Shown: piece after piece, positions 36,463 through 45,156 of the stretch
How positions within the stretch are numbered: position 1 is the first letter of the stretch
Layout of the letters: each line of letters starts with the position of its first letter
Assembly (NCBI GenBank): GCA_018830885.1
Contig: JAHJRI010000189.1
Coordinates: 1-64,000 of the forward strand
Direction: 5' to 3'
Length of the DNA stretch: 64,000 nucleotides
From: a bacterium
GTDB taxonomy: Bacteria > SAR324 > XYD2-FULL-50-16
Made by a program: the position numbers and the translations under genes
The notes under the pieces: generated by a model
Database searches by the model: none
What the model was told of the DNA's origin: nothing
Seen by the model: only the letters and a program-made list of their open reading frames with translations

Positions 36463-37158
36463 TCACGACTTCAGAGCCATTTGAGCGGCCTTTCTTGCGT
36501 GTATGGCTGTGGTATCGAATAAAGGGACGGTTGTATCTTTCTGGTTCACCAGCAAGGCGATCTCGGTGCATCCTAAAATAACCCCTTCAGCTCCTTTGCC
36601 GGAAAGTGCATTGATGATCTTCAGGTATTTTTGCCGGGATTCAGGCTCAACTTTCCCCAGACAGAGTTCCTCATAGATTATCTGATGCACCACCTTTCGG
36701 TCGTTCACCTCTGGTATGATAACATTCAGACCGTACTGTTCCTGAAGACGCCCCTTATAAAAATCCTGTTCCATTGTAAACCCTGTTCCCAGTAATCCGA
36801 CCGTCCTGATATTTTCAGATAATATCACTTCAGCAGTAGCATCAGCAATATGGAGGACAGGAATACCAATTCCCGCTTCGATTTCTGCCGCGACTTTGTG
36901 CATGGTATTCGTACAGATCAGCAAAAAGTCCGCGCCTGCCTTTTCGACACTCCTGGCCGCATTTACCAGGATCTCCGCAGCTGCCAACCAGTTTTCGGCA
37001 TGTTGATGTTTTTCGATTTCTGAAAAATCCACACTGTAAAGACAGATTTTTGCTGAATGCAGCCCACCGAGCTGGTCTTTGACTGCTTCATTGATTAAAC
37101 GATAGTACGTCAGCGTGGACTCCCAGCTCATCCCGCCCAGCAACCCAATTGTTCTCAT
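36463..37158 (-). CDS. Aspartate/glutamate racemase family protein
   Basis: A PLP-independent amino-acid racemase using two cysteines. The 231-aa protein has GLLGGMSWESTLTYYRLIN at its N-terminus, the first catalytic cysteine in LICTNTMHK and the second in LGCTEIALL, matching the aspartate racemase/YgeA group in length and order. A good SD (GGAAGG) precedes the ATG. It is divergent from the LOG-like gene. Whether aspartate, glutamate or another amino acid is racemised is open. Confidence 0.9.
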   Translation of the reverse strand: MRTIGLLGGMSWESTLTYYRLINEAVKDQLGGLHSAKICLYSVDFSEIEKHQHAENWLAAAEILVNAARSVEKAGADFLLICTNTMHKVAAEIEAGIGIPVLHIADATAEVILSENIRTVGLLGTGFTMEQDFYKGRLQEQYGLNVIIPEVNDRKVVHQIIYEELCLGKVEPESRQKYLKIINALSGKGAEGVILGCTEIALLVNQKDTTVPLFDTTAIHARKAAQMALKS

Positions 37159-37472
37159 AGTCCGCCTTCCTGCTGTTTTATATTAGTATTGTATTTTCTG
37201 CGCACGGTGTTGCGGTCTTGATCGACCTTGAACCTGAGGTTGAGTTTAGCAAATATTTATCATTCGAGAAACTTGCAAGTTCTAGCGCAGGTAGCACCCT
37301 ACAGTCACATTCAGATCTTCTAAATGAAAGCACTTCACGGTCTTTCAGGACAATGTTTCAATCAATCGTTTGTTGACAAAAGTTTCTTTTTTTCGTTCCA
37401 TGGATGAGAAACAGTAACTGGCATTAACCCTTTCCATATCTTCCCATTCAGAAATTCTCATCCGTCATCAAA
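37159..37472. other. Divergent intergenic region with a 12-bp palindrome
   Basis: Lies between the racemase and the LOG-like gene. AACTTGCAAGTT at 37270-37281 is a perfect palindrome that could be an operator. A TTGACA at about 37374 precedes the LOG-like gene, but no good -10 follows at the right distance. Confidence 0.35.
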
Positions 37473-38063
37473 ATGAAAAGAATATGCGTTTTTTGTGGAT
37501 CCAGCCCCGGTAGCAGGCCGGAATATGCTGAGGCCGCCAGACACCTCGGAGTCACACTTGCAGAAAACGACATCGGTCTCGTATATGGTGGCGCCGATGT
37601 GGGAATGATGGGAGCAATTGCCAGCAGTGTTATTGCAACCGGGGGTTCCGTGACCGGGATCATACCAAGGCAACTGGCTGATCAGAAGGTGGCGTTTACC
37701 GGGCTTGCAGATCTCAGGATCGTCGACTCCATGCATCAGCGGAAAGCATTGATGGAAGCGTTGTCTGATGGATTTATTGCACTTCCGGGTGGACTGGGTA
37801 CCATTGAAGAGTTTTTTGAAATCTGGACGTGGGCGCAACTGAATATGCACCGAAAGCCCTGCGGACTATTAAATGTCTGTCACTATTTTGACAGACTGCT
37901 CGCCTTTCTCGATCATACTGTTGAAGAACAGTTTGTTGAAATTGACCACCGCAGGATGATCATCGTCGAGAAAGACCCACTTACACTGATCGAGCGTTTC
38001 CGGACCTATCAGCCGCCCGTCACAGACAAGGCAAAATGGGCCCTGAAAATGAACAATAGCTGA
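37473..38063 (+). CDS. LOG-family nucleoside 5'-monophosphate phosphoribohydrolase (TIGR00730)
   Basis: A Rossmann-fold protein of the LOG/YvdD family, which hydrolyses cytokinin-type or ordinary nucleoside monophosphates to base and ribose 5-phosphate. The 196-aa protein has CVFCGSSPGSRPEY, VYGGADVGMMG, the active-site arginine/glutamate region MHQRKALM and the signature PGGLGTIEEFFE. No SD is visible before the ATG. It is convergent with the biotin transporter genes. Confidence 0.9.
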   Translation: MKRICVFCGSSPGSRPEYAEAARHLGVTLAENDIGLVYGGADVGMMGAIASSVIATGGSVTGIIPRQLADQKVAFTGLADLRIVDSMHQRKALMEALSDGFIALPGGLGTIEEFFEIWTWAQLNMHRKPCGLLNVCHYFDRLLAFLDHTVEEQFVEIDHRRMIIVEKDPLTLIERFRTYQPPVTDKAKWALKMNNS

Positions 38064-38228
38064 AGACAGGTGAAATATGTCAATTAAATCAGAGACAACT
38101 GCTAAGAGCAGTACCCCAGATCCGGGTTCAGCTGACTTCGCATGAATACACATCGTATTGTAATGTTCACATGTGGGACGATGCCCCTGTGAACCAGCAT
38201 CACCAGTTCTGATATTTTACTATCTTTC

Positions 38229-38984
38229 TCATACAAACAGCATCCAGAGGCAACAACCGCCTGCCAGGGCAAGTACCCTCCAGTCACTGTGTTGGCATGA
38301 CAGTAAAGGGTCCGTGCGGTTTTCAGAAAAACATCGAGCCTCCATTGCATCAACCATTTCGTCCGCTTTTTTAAAAATCCCCTCCATCAACGGCAGGACA
38401 AAAATACGGATCCGAAACAGGGGATTCTTTCTACGGCCGACCGCCCGTGATTGCTGTGCTTCTGCAATTTCAGTCGATAACTCCAGGATCATGGGGATAA
38501 ATCGGAACATCAGGCTGATCATCAGTGCAATCCGCTGACCGGAAATCCATGGAACCGGTTTTAAATACCACTGTATGGCAGCCTTAATCTCCATTGCTCT
38601 GGAGGTGCGGATAAAAAGCAGTCCCAGCACGACAATCAGAAACAATCGCCAACAGACAAGTCCACCGGCCAGGACACCCTGTTCAGTGATACTGAGGCTT
38701 CCTATTGAGAAAAGGGAGACACCCGGTGTGGTAAAAGAGCGGGCTGTAAAAACAAACAACAGCAATAACAGAAAGAAACGGATCTCCTTCAGTACGCTTT
38801 TGAATGAGATATGCAGCTTAATAATAATCGGTATCAGTATGACGGTTAAGCCCAGCAGGCCCCCGGGATTTGACCGGGCAACCGCGAGATTCACGCCGAG
38901 TAGCATCACGAGCTTGAAACGGTTGTCCAGGAGGTGCAGGAAGGAGTTTCCGGGATGATAGTCAAAAGCAGTTATATGAGCCAT
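38229..38984 (-). CDS. bioN: Energy-coupling factor transporter membrane component (EcfT/BioN)
   Basis: It couples ATP hydrolysis by the ATPase to the substrate-binding S component. The 251-aa membrane protein has about five to six hydrophobic segments and the two coupling-helix motifs with A-x-x-x-R: AQQSRAVG and AMEARCF. Its start overlaps the end of the ATPase gene by 13 nt, so the two are translationally coupled. BioY and BirA genes upstream on the same strand identify biotin as the likely substrate. Confidence 0.88.
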   Translation of the reverse strand: MAHITAFDYHPGNSFLHLLDNRFKLVMLLGVNLAVARSNPGGLLGLTVILIPIIIKLHISFKSVLKEIRFFLLLLLFVFTARSFTTPGVSLFSIGSLSITEQGVLAGGLVCWRLFLIVVLGLLFIRTSRAMEIKAAIQWYLKPVPWISGQRIALMISLMFRFIPMILELSTEIAEAQQSRAVGRRKNPLFRIRIFVLPLMEGIFKKADEMVDAMEARCFSENRTDPLLSCQHSDWRVLALAGGCCLWMLFV

Positions 38985-39721
38985 GATCGCAGTCCTTGCC
39001 CGTATCTCGATGTACAGGGCTCCCGTATCCCGTATATTTCAACTTCTCCCATCAGGTCAACCGGTTCTCCACTACGAACAATACGTCCATTTTGGATGAC
39101 GACCAACCGGTTGACATGAGCAATTACTTTTTCCAGTTCATGGGTCACAACAATGATAGTATGACCTGTTTCGTGGAGATGGATAATCTGTTGCAGTAAT
39201 TGACGTCCACCTGGATAATCCAGGTTGGAAAAGGGTTCATCAAACACCAGAATTCTGGGATTCATTGCAAGTACCCCTGCAATCACCAGACGTTTTTTTT
39301 CCCCACCCGAAAGCAGATAGGGCTTCTGATGTTTCAGATCCTGAAGACCGACAATGTTGAGAACCCTTTCAACGCGCGCATCAATTTCGTCTCGATTCAA
39401 CCCGAGATTCTCCGGTCCAAAGGCGATATCGCTCTGAACTGTTTCCCCGACAATCTGCGTATCAGCATTCTGGAAGACCATCCCCACCATCTGTCTCGCT
39501 CTTAAGAGGTCTTTCGAAACTGAAAGACCATCCAGCAATACGTCCCCGCTGGTCGGCTTTAGCAGACCGTTCAAATGACGACAAAGCGTGGTTTTCCCGG
39601 AGCCGTTCGCGCCGGCTATCACAATAAACTCCCCCGCTTCAATGGAAAGATCTATATTCCTGATACCATAAGAACCATCAGGAAAAACATGGGAGAGATT
39701 TTTTATCTGGATCAGGCTCAT
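38972..39721 (-). CDS. bioM: Energy-coupling factor ATPase (EcfA/BioM)
   Basis: The ABC ATPase of the biotin importer. The 249-aa protein has Walker A GANGSGKTT, Q-loop VFQNADTQ, signature LSGGEKKRL, Walker B ILVFDEPFSNLD and the H-loop VVTHE. The ATG at 39721 is one codon after a TTG in frame; the ATG is preferred. It is followed by bioN with overlap and separated from bioY by 202 nt holding a hairpin (39824-39831 with 39845-39852). Confidence 0.9.
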   Translation of the reverse strand: MSLIQIKNLSHVFPDGSYGIRNIDLSIEAGEFIVIAGANGSGKTTLCRHLNGLLKPTSGDVLLDGLSVSKDLLRARQMVGMVFQNADTQIVGETVQSDIAFGPENLGLNRDEIDARVERVLNIVGLQDLKHQKPYLLSGGEKKRLVIAGVLAMNPRILVFDEPFSNLDYPGGRQLLQQIIHLHETGHTIIVVTHELEKVIAHVNRLVVIQNGRIVRSGEPVDLMGEVEIYGIREPCTSRYGQGLRSWLI

Positions 39722-39823
39722 CAAAATTTACACAGTGTCATCAATTGGAAAAACCCTTCAAGGCCCTGACCTTCACAATTCCAAGGGAAGCGCTTTTGAG
39801 ACTGGAGTCCGGCAAATTCAATC

Positions 39824-39852
39824 CCCTGTGGGAGGATTTCCCTTCCACAGGG
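39824..39852. other. Hairpin between bioY and bioM
   Basis: CCCTGTGG (39824-39831) pairs perfectly with CCACAGGG (39845-39852) across a 13-nt loop. No T-run follows on either strand, so it is not a simple terminator. It could stabilise or separate the two parts of the biotin operon transcript. Confidence 0.35.
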
Positions 39853-39923
39853 CTGCCATAAGCCATCGGGTTTTATCCATTCTCAATCCGGGAACATGGC
39901 CGAATTTACGATGGAGAAAAAGG

Positions 39924-40484
39924 CTAGAGCCTCATCCTTGGCTGCAGTAATCTTGCAATATAGACTGCAGAGGCTATCTTGAGAGCATCTCCGATTAAAA
40001 AAGGTAACATACCAACAGCGAATGCCTTCCCCCATGTCAGGCCAGTCATCAGTTTCAGCCAGGAAACGCCAATTCCGTAGACGATGGCAGACGCCAGAAT
40101 CATCCCCAGAATATATCCGACCACCTTATTTCGATAACTGCCGTCCGCTGAGACCCGGAATCCTGCAGAAATGGCTCCTGCCACGATCACAGCAGGAATA
40201 TAACTCAGCAGGTAACCGCCTGTTGGTCCCAGCAAATGGGCCACCCCTCCCCGTCCGGCAGAGAACACCGGAAAACCAACCGCTCCCGCGAGCAGATAAA
40301 TCAAAACACTTGCCGCACCCCATTTCCAGCCGAGCAATACGCCGGCCAGCAGAACAAACATATTCTGCAGCACAATAGGCACAGGGCCAATTGGAATCGC
40401 CATAAAGGCTCCAGCTGATATCAGTGCTGCAAAAAGAGCGGCATACACCGTTAAACGAAGTTGAGTGGATCTGTCCGTTGTCAT
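39924..40484 (-). CDS. bioY: Biotin transporter S component BioY
   Basis: An integral membrane biotin-binding protein. The 186-aa protein has the BioY signature order: ISAGAFMAIPIGPVPIVLQN, VLLGWKWGAASVLIYLLAGAVGFPVF, and GPTGGYLLSY, given as GPVPIVLQN, LAGAVGFPVF and GPTGGYLLSY. About six hydrophobic segments are present. It lies 57 nt after birA on the same strand and upstream of bioM and bioN, forming a complete BioMNY importer plus regulator. Confidence 0.95.
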   Translation of the reverse strand: MTTDRSTQLRLTVYAALFAALISAGAFMAIPIGPVPIVLQNMFVLLAGVLLGWKWGAASVLIYLLAGAVGFPVFSAGRGGVAHLLGPTGGYLLSYIPAVIVAGAISAGFRVSADGSYRNKVVGYILGMILASAIVYGIGVSWLKLMTGLTWGKAFAVGMLPFLIGDALKIASAVYIARLLQPRMRL

Positions 40485-40541
40485 CTGTTTTTATGTATTC
40501 AGGATTTTCCGTTCCGGGTTGGGAATGGTGGGCAATCTGTT

Positions 40542-41468
40542 TCAGGGTTGATGAAAACAATCTCCATAGAAGACTTTTTTAACCGTCCCGTCCGGCAGTT
40601 CCAGGACCAACGCCCCCGTATTGTCGATATCGACGGCCTTGCCGTATTGTGTATCCTGGGTTGTAACAATCCGCACTTCCCGACCCAGGGTGATGGTATA
40701 TTTTTTCCATTCAGTCAGTACGTGATCCAGGTTTGGTCGGCTGATCTCCTTCTCGAACGCCTCCAAAAAATGTGTCAGGACTTTTTTCCTCGGTATTGTC
40801 TTTCCGGTTAAGGTCCTGATTGAAGTTGCATTTGGTTCCATATGGGTGGGATCGTTGTTAACATTGATCCCGATCCCGATATTCAGAAATGCAACCCTGT
40901 CATCGGAAACCTCCATTTCACTCAGCATCCCGCACAGCTTTTTTTCATTGACAAGAATATCGTTCGGCCATTTCACGCGAGCATCAATATCAAAATGGCG
41001 TTGGATGGTTCTTGCCAGAACCAGTGATGCTGCAAATCCATAGCGACTCATCAAAGACGGTGGAATCAGCGGGCGGAGGATAATAGTGAAATAGAGACCA
41101 CCTGTGTCAGAGTACCAGGTCCTGCTCAAACGTCCCCTGCCGCTTCGTTGTTTTTCTGCAATAATGACCGTAAAATGGGGGCTTCCTTTGCCGGCCAGTT
41201 CCTTTGCAATAGTCATCGTTGAATCTACTTCACTGTAATAATGAATATTAGGTTCCCATGTGGGAAATTCCCAGGGGTACAGCGCATCAGGGGAACTCAC
41301 CAGCTGATAGCCAACAGCAGATGATTCAATTCGGTAACCCAGCTGCTGCAGTTTTTTGATATGTTTCCAGACACTTACCCTTGAAACACCGAGCCCTTCG
41401 CTGAGCTTTTCACCTGAGTAGACGGATTCTCGGTTCTCCGACAGGATCTTCAGTATTTCCCCCTTCAT
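40542..41468 (-). CDS. birA: Bifunctional biotin-protein ligase and biotin operon repressor BirA
   Basis: It activates biotin to biotinyl-AMP and attaches it to carboxylase subunits. The N-terminal winged helix also allows DNA binding. The 308-aa protein has an HTH at about residues 16-42 (EKLSEGLGVSRVSVWKHI), the biotin-AMP loop GRGRLSRTW, KWPNDILV, and the SH3-like C-terminal domain. SD AGGATGAA precedes the ATG. Its position at the head of a bioYMN group suggests biotin-dependent control of import. I could not find a symmetric BirA operator upstream of birA or bioY by eye. Confidence 0.95.
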   Translation of the reverse strand: MKGEILKILSENRESVYSGEKLSEGLGVSRVSVWKHIKKLQQLGYRIESSAVGYQLVSSPDALYPWEFPTWEPNIHYYSEVDSTMTIAKELAGKGSPHFTVIIAEKQRSGRGRLSRTWYSDTGGLYFTIILRPLIPPSLMSRYGFAASLVLARTIQRHFDIDARVKWPNDILVNEKKLCGMLSEMEVSDDRVAFLNIGIGINVNNDPTHMEPNATSIRTLTGKTIPRKKVLTHFLEAFEKEISRPNLDHVLTEWKKYTITLGREVRIVTTQDTQYGKAVDIDNTGALVLELPDGTVKKVFYGDCFHQP

Positions 41469-41705
41469 TTCATCCTACCCTCTGTAACGCTTTATCGAAA
41501 CTGTTTTGCAGAGAAGCAGCCGTGAGAATTCATCCACAGCGCTCCCTACTAATGTGTGCGTTGAAAGATATCTGCATCTGTTTTTCGTTACCCATATGGA
41601 TAGTCTAGGTTAACGACATAGACACCAAAAGTCAAATTTCTTATTTAACTGATATTTATACTTTTAATTGGTCATTGCGACTATAGCGTCCCAGGAACGC
41701 TTCAA

Positions 41706-42005
41706 CTAGCGACAGGCGGGATTGAGTAACTCTTTCTTGATGGGTTGATCAAACTTAAGTTCTCCACAGGCTTTCAATGCGGCAATCTCAGCCTCACATG
41801 CCTTTACGATACCATTATAATAAACAGACTGGACAAAAAACTCACACTTCCCGGATTTGCGCACCTGGACTGGTCCGCAGGAATTCACGCAATTGTAGAT
41901 ATATACGCCATTCGAATTCCTGAGAATAAAATCGACGGCTTTAACCGGCGGTACAAACATACTGGTCAGGTAAAAAAGCCCCAGCAGAAAAATAATCGGT
42001 TTCAT
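41706..42005 (-). CDS. Small secreted cysteine-rich protein
   Basis: A 99-aa protein with a clear signal peptide (MKPIIFLLGLFYLTSMFVPP, cleavage after VKA). The mature part has six cysteines (NCVNSCG, GKCEF, KACEAE, KACGE, PACR) in 76 residues, which suits disulfide bonds in the periplasm or outside the cell. I do not recognise the family. SD-like AGAGAAAT precedes the ATG. It stands alone between birA and a small hypothetical gene on the same strand. Confidence 0.72.
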   Translation of the reverse strand: MKPIIFLLGLFYLTSMFVPPVKAVDFILRNSNGVYIYNCVNSCGPVQVRKSGKCEFFVQSVYYNGIVKACEAEIAALKACGELKFDQPIKKELLNPACR

Positions 42006-42152
42006 CTATATTTCTCTGATTAAATTCAGCATCACATGAATCACACGTATCTCTTTGACCAATGGTCTAATTTGAAGACGCTTCAGACCTTATCCGGCCA
42101 ATCACTAACTCCAATCCCTTTTTTCTTTTATTTCCAATATGCTGTATCCCGG

Positions 42153-42545
42153 CTACGCGGTCCCAAACCTTAAATCAATAGGTCGAACAGTCAATTCGCC
42201 CAGTCCAAACGAAACATAACGGATAAAAACTGAATTACTGAATTGGGACTGAATCACGAGGGTTCCCAGGCTTTTTTCAATGACCAGCCTGATTTCTGAT
42301 TCGCTTAAGGCAGGACTGACTTCTATGGCAACCAGATCCTTTAGGTTTCTGATCTGCTCCTGCAGATCATCTGCAAAGCTCTTTTCACCAATCTCCGGTC
42401 CCTTAACAAAGATAATGTGGCGACCAAAACTGTTTTTAAGTGCAATTTGCCGCCTTGAATCATCAAAATCCTCACTCTCCGGACCAATTTTAATTATTTC
42501 ATAACAGGTGACTTCTTTCTCTTCAACGATGACTTTCTTCGACAT
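42153..42545 (-). CDS. Hypothetical soluble protein
   Basis: A 130-aa mixed alpha/beta protein with no signal peptide, membrane segment or motif that I recognise (starts MSKKVIVEEKEVTCYEI). A good SD (AGAGGAAA) precedes the ATG, which supports it being real. The neighbours are the secreted cysteine-rich protein and a pseudouridine synthase; neither suggests a function. Confidence 0.7.
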   Translation of the reverse strand: MSKKVIVEEKEVTCYEIIKIGPESEDFDDSRRQIALKNSFGRHIIFVKGPEIGEKSFADDLQEQIRNLKDLVAIEVSPALSESEIRLVIEKSLGTLVIQSQFSNSVFIRYVSFGLGELTVRPIDLRFGTA

Positions 42546-42890
42546 GATTTCCTCTTGACGTTAGCGTGCTTAAGCTTCTAACCAGCTTTTGTTGGTAGCC
42601 AGTGATGGTGTCTTGTTCCAGTCCGTTATCCTCATAAGCAGCGTCGTCCGCGTTGTTCCCGCCAGACCTGTTTTCGCTTGCAGAAGTCGTCAGACAGATG
42701 CGGACTACTCCTTTAATTAATTTGTCGCGACTTCACGCAAATCCAAATTGAAGCCACACATTATCGTTCATACCTATCAGAGACAGGATGGGTTTACAAC
42801 CGTTTTTTTCCCATAATAATATTGCCTTAGCGCCATTTTCAGCCATCCATAACGCACGTGAACAGCATTTCATCTGGAAATAAATGAGTG
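42546..42890. other. Intergenic, no supported gene
   Basis: I see no coding frame, terminator or clear promoter in this stretch between two leftward genes. Confidence 0.4.
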
Positions 42891-43562
42891 CTAGCCTGTC
42901 TGGATGTTTTTTACTTCTTCAGGCCAGATGGTATCGAGCGGAGCAACGAAGATCATCCGTTTCCCGCGAACCGGGTGGTTGATTGTCACTGACCTCGCGT
43001 GAAGTGCCAGAGCCCTGTTGGGAAATTTTACCTTCGAACCATACCTGAAATCTCCGATGATTGGAAATCCTATATGCGCTAACTGAACCCGGATCTGGTG
43101 ATGTCTGCCCGTCCCCAGTACGATTTCTATCAGTGAGGTATTGTTGGAGTACAGGATCCGGCGAAACGACAGATCAGCCTCCTTTCCGATTGTTTCGTTT
43201 GTTATCCTGCTGTTGACCCCTTCCCGAACGATCCGGTTCGAGAGCACACCTGATTTCGGGGGTTTTCCTTCAACCAGAGCCCAATATTTTTTCTCCACTG
43301 TTTTCTTGCGGAACTGATCCGACAAGCGACTGGCTGCCTTGGATGTTTTGGCGAAAACAACCACACCCGAAACAGGACGATCGAGTCGGTGGACCATTCC
43401 CAGAAAGACGTTTCCTGGTTTATCAAATGTCTCCTTGAGATAGTGGCGGGCAGCTTCCAGGAGAGACAAATCCCCGGTGATATCGCTTTGAATCAGTATA
43501 CCAGCTGGTTTACAGACAACCAGGAGATGATTGTCAAGATAGAGGGGGTGGATGGTCAGCAT
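42891..43562 (-). CDS. RluA-family 23S rRNA/tRNA pseudouridine synthase
   Basis: It isomerises uridine in RNA. The 223-aa protein has LVVCKPAGI, the catalytic aspartate in the HRLDRPVSGV motif, KKYWALVEG and GRHHQIRVQLAHIGFPIIGD. There is no S4 RNA-binding domain, so it is the short RluA/RluC-like type. The ATG at 43562 immediately precedes LTIHPLYLDNHLL. The gene lies 48 nt downstream of the 427-aa unknown on the same strand. The target uridine cannot be predicted. Confidence 0.92.
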   Translation of the reverse strand: MLTIHPLYLDNHLLVVCKPAGILIQSDITGDLSLLEAARHYLKETFDKPGNVFLGMVHRLDRPVSGVVVFAKTSKAASRLSDQFRKKTVEKKYWALVEGKPPKSGVLSNRIVREGVNSRITNETIGKEADLSFRRILYSNNTSLIEIVLGTGRHHQIRVQLAHIGFPIIGDFRYGSKVKFPNRALALHARSVTINHPVRGKRMIFVAPLDTIWPEEVKNIQTG

Positions 43563-43610
43563 GGCATTGACACCATCAGAAACGACTGTGGGGCTTGTTG
43601 AAATGCTTCA

Positions 43611-44894
43611 TCAATTGTCTGTCTGGTATCCATATTTATCATCTTCCCAGCCATATTCTGCCATAATCATCTGAATTTCAATTTGAAGTTGTCTGGCCAG
43701 ATCATAGGATCCTTTAATTCGATCTGCGTTTTCCATAATCCTTTTCAGAAACCTCACCGCTTTTTCCAGCATTCTTTTGTATTCGGGATTGTTGAATAAC
43801 CCTGCCGATTCCTTGGCGACCCATGCGCCTTTTAAAAAGGGATCCACTTCATGGGGCTTCGTCAGGGCGCCATATTCAAGTTGCTGAGAAATCAGCAATG
43901 AACACCGTTTGAACAACGTTTCCGCTACCTCTCTGGATTCATCAGGATTCCCCCTGGCCAGGGAAAGCTGGAAATCCGTCACCCCTATCATGGTCCGGAT
44001 CATGCTTTTTTGCAGGAGCAAGTCCTTTGATACATCGGGTATCGTCGCCAGGATGTCCTTAACAAGGTTTTTTAGAACTGGAATTCTCGCAAACAGAAGG
44101 CCCAATGTAATTATCACCAGGATTATATAATTGGCTGTTTTTCCAACACCAACCGTTTTCGTTTCATCATGCTGGATAGCGGCGCATGCCTGTCGAATTT
44201 CATCTTTGGAAATACAACCGGAAACATAGACAGAACCTTTCAATTTTGTATTGAGCATGACCAGTCCACCCAGTTTGTCTTTTACCGACAGTAATGAGGC
44301 AATCAACAGGAGTTTTTGCTGCAGTCCGTCTGATAACTTCCGGATATGCCAGTTAAAATGGCCTGTAATGCTGCTTTGTTCCCGCGAGATCCGCTCTTTG
44401 AGATGCTCAAGGTATTTCAGGTAGATTTTTATAAACCAGGTTGCATTGTAAATACTGATACCTTCGTTGTGAAGGGCGCTGGCTATTTCAACCAGAGCGC
44501 TTTCCAGGATAATGAGTTTACGTTCATTAAGTCCACTTTGAGCCGTATCGTTAAAGATCTGGATCCCATTCAAGGCTCTGAGGTCAGCAAAATATGGATA
44601 TTTTTTTATCAGGCGCTTTATTTTTTTCCTCGGATTGTTTATCTCCTTCTGTTCGGCAAAACGATTCACCTCTTCACGAAGTTCTGTGATATTAGGCATC
44701 TTTTTCGGTCCCAGGAATGATCTACCGCTTTTTTCAGGGTACTTCACATCGGATCCCAGAAACGCGGGGGTATCCGGGATGCGTTTCATCAAAGCATCAA
44801 GCTCTTCAATTTTCTGGGCGATCCGCTTGTCAATATCCTCTTTTTTCCCTTCCTTTGCGGGCGGGGTATCTATTTTATTTTGGGAATTTTCCAT
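43611..44894 (-). CDS. Unknown protein family, member B (paralogue of 34146-35546)
   Basis: I do not recognise this 427-aa helical protein. It has a charged, coiled-coil-prone N-terminus (about residues 1-110), then blocks shared with member A: LNGIQIF, ATWFIKIYLKYL, WHIRKL, LLFARIPVLKNLVKDI and TIPDV. It also has a hydrophobic segment just before LLFARIP (ANYIILVIITLGLLFARI), which could be a membrane-associated helix. Member A has a similar but less hydrophobic stretch (VSIIMAYAMLFARI). The conserved FARIP motif is the best handle for searching. It is followed by the pseudouridine synthase. Confidence 0.78.
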   Translation of the reverse strand: MENSQNKIDTPPAKEGKKEDIDKRIAQKIEELDALMKRIPDTPAFLGSDVKYPEKSGRSFLGPKKMPNITELREEVNRFAEQKEINNPRKKIKRLIKKYPYFADLRALNGIQIFNDTAQSGLNERKLIILESALVEIASALHNEGISIYNATWFIKIYLKYLEHLKERISREQSSITGHFNWHIRKLSDGLQQKLLLIASLLSVKDKLGGLVMLNTKLKGSVYVSGCISKDEIRQACAAIQHDETKTVGVGKTANYIILVIITLGLLFARIPVLKNLVKDILATIPDVSKDLLLQKSMIRTMIGVTDFQLSLARGNPDESREVAETLFKRCSLLISQQLEYGALTKPHEVDPFLKGAWVAKESAGLFNNPEYKRMLEKAVRFLKRIMENADRIKGSYDLARQLQIEIQMIMAEYGWEDDKYGYQTDN

Positions 44895-45156
44895 GGAAAG
44901 GTAGGTATGCAGTCGGGTTTCGACTTAATCCTGTTTTTCTGAATCGTTATTGATTGCTACCGTCAGGATCAGGATCTGAAGCCTGTCCTTTTTTCACGAT
45001 GCCGCCTGAAAAACTCCTGATTTGACCCTGCAACCGCTGTCAGGCTTTTGGAGCGAGTTGTTCAGTAATGGTTTATCGATCAAATCGAGTCACTTAAGTG
45101 GTGAAATTGCAGGATGCAGAAAATGACGATAGTCAGCAAAAATAGAGGCTGTTTTC

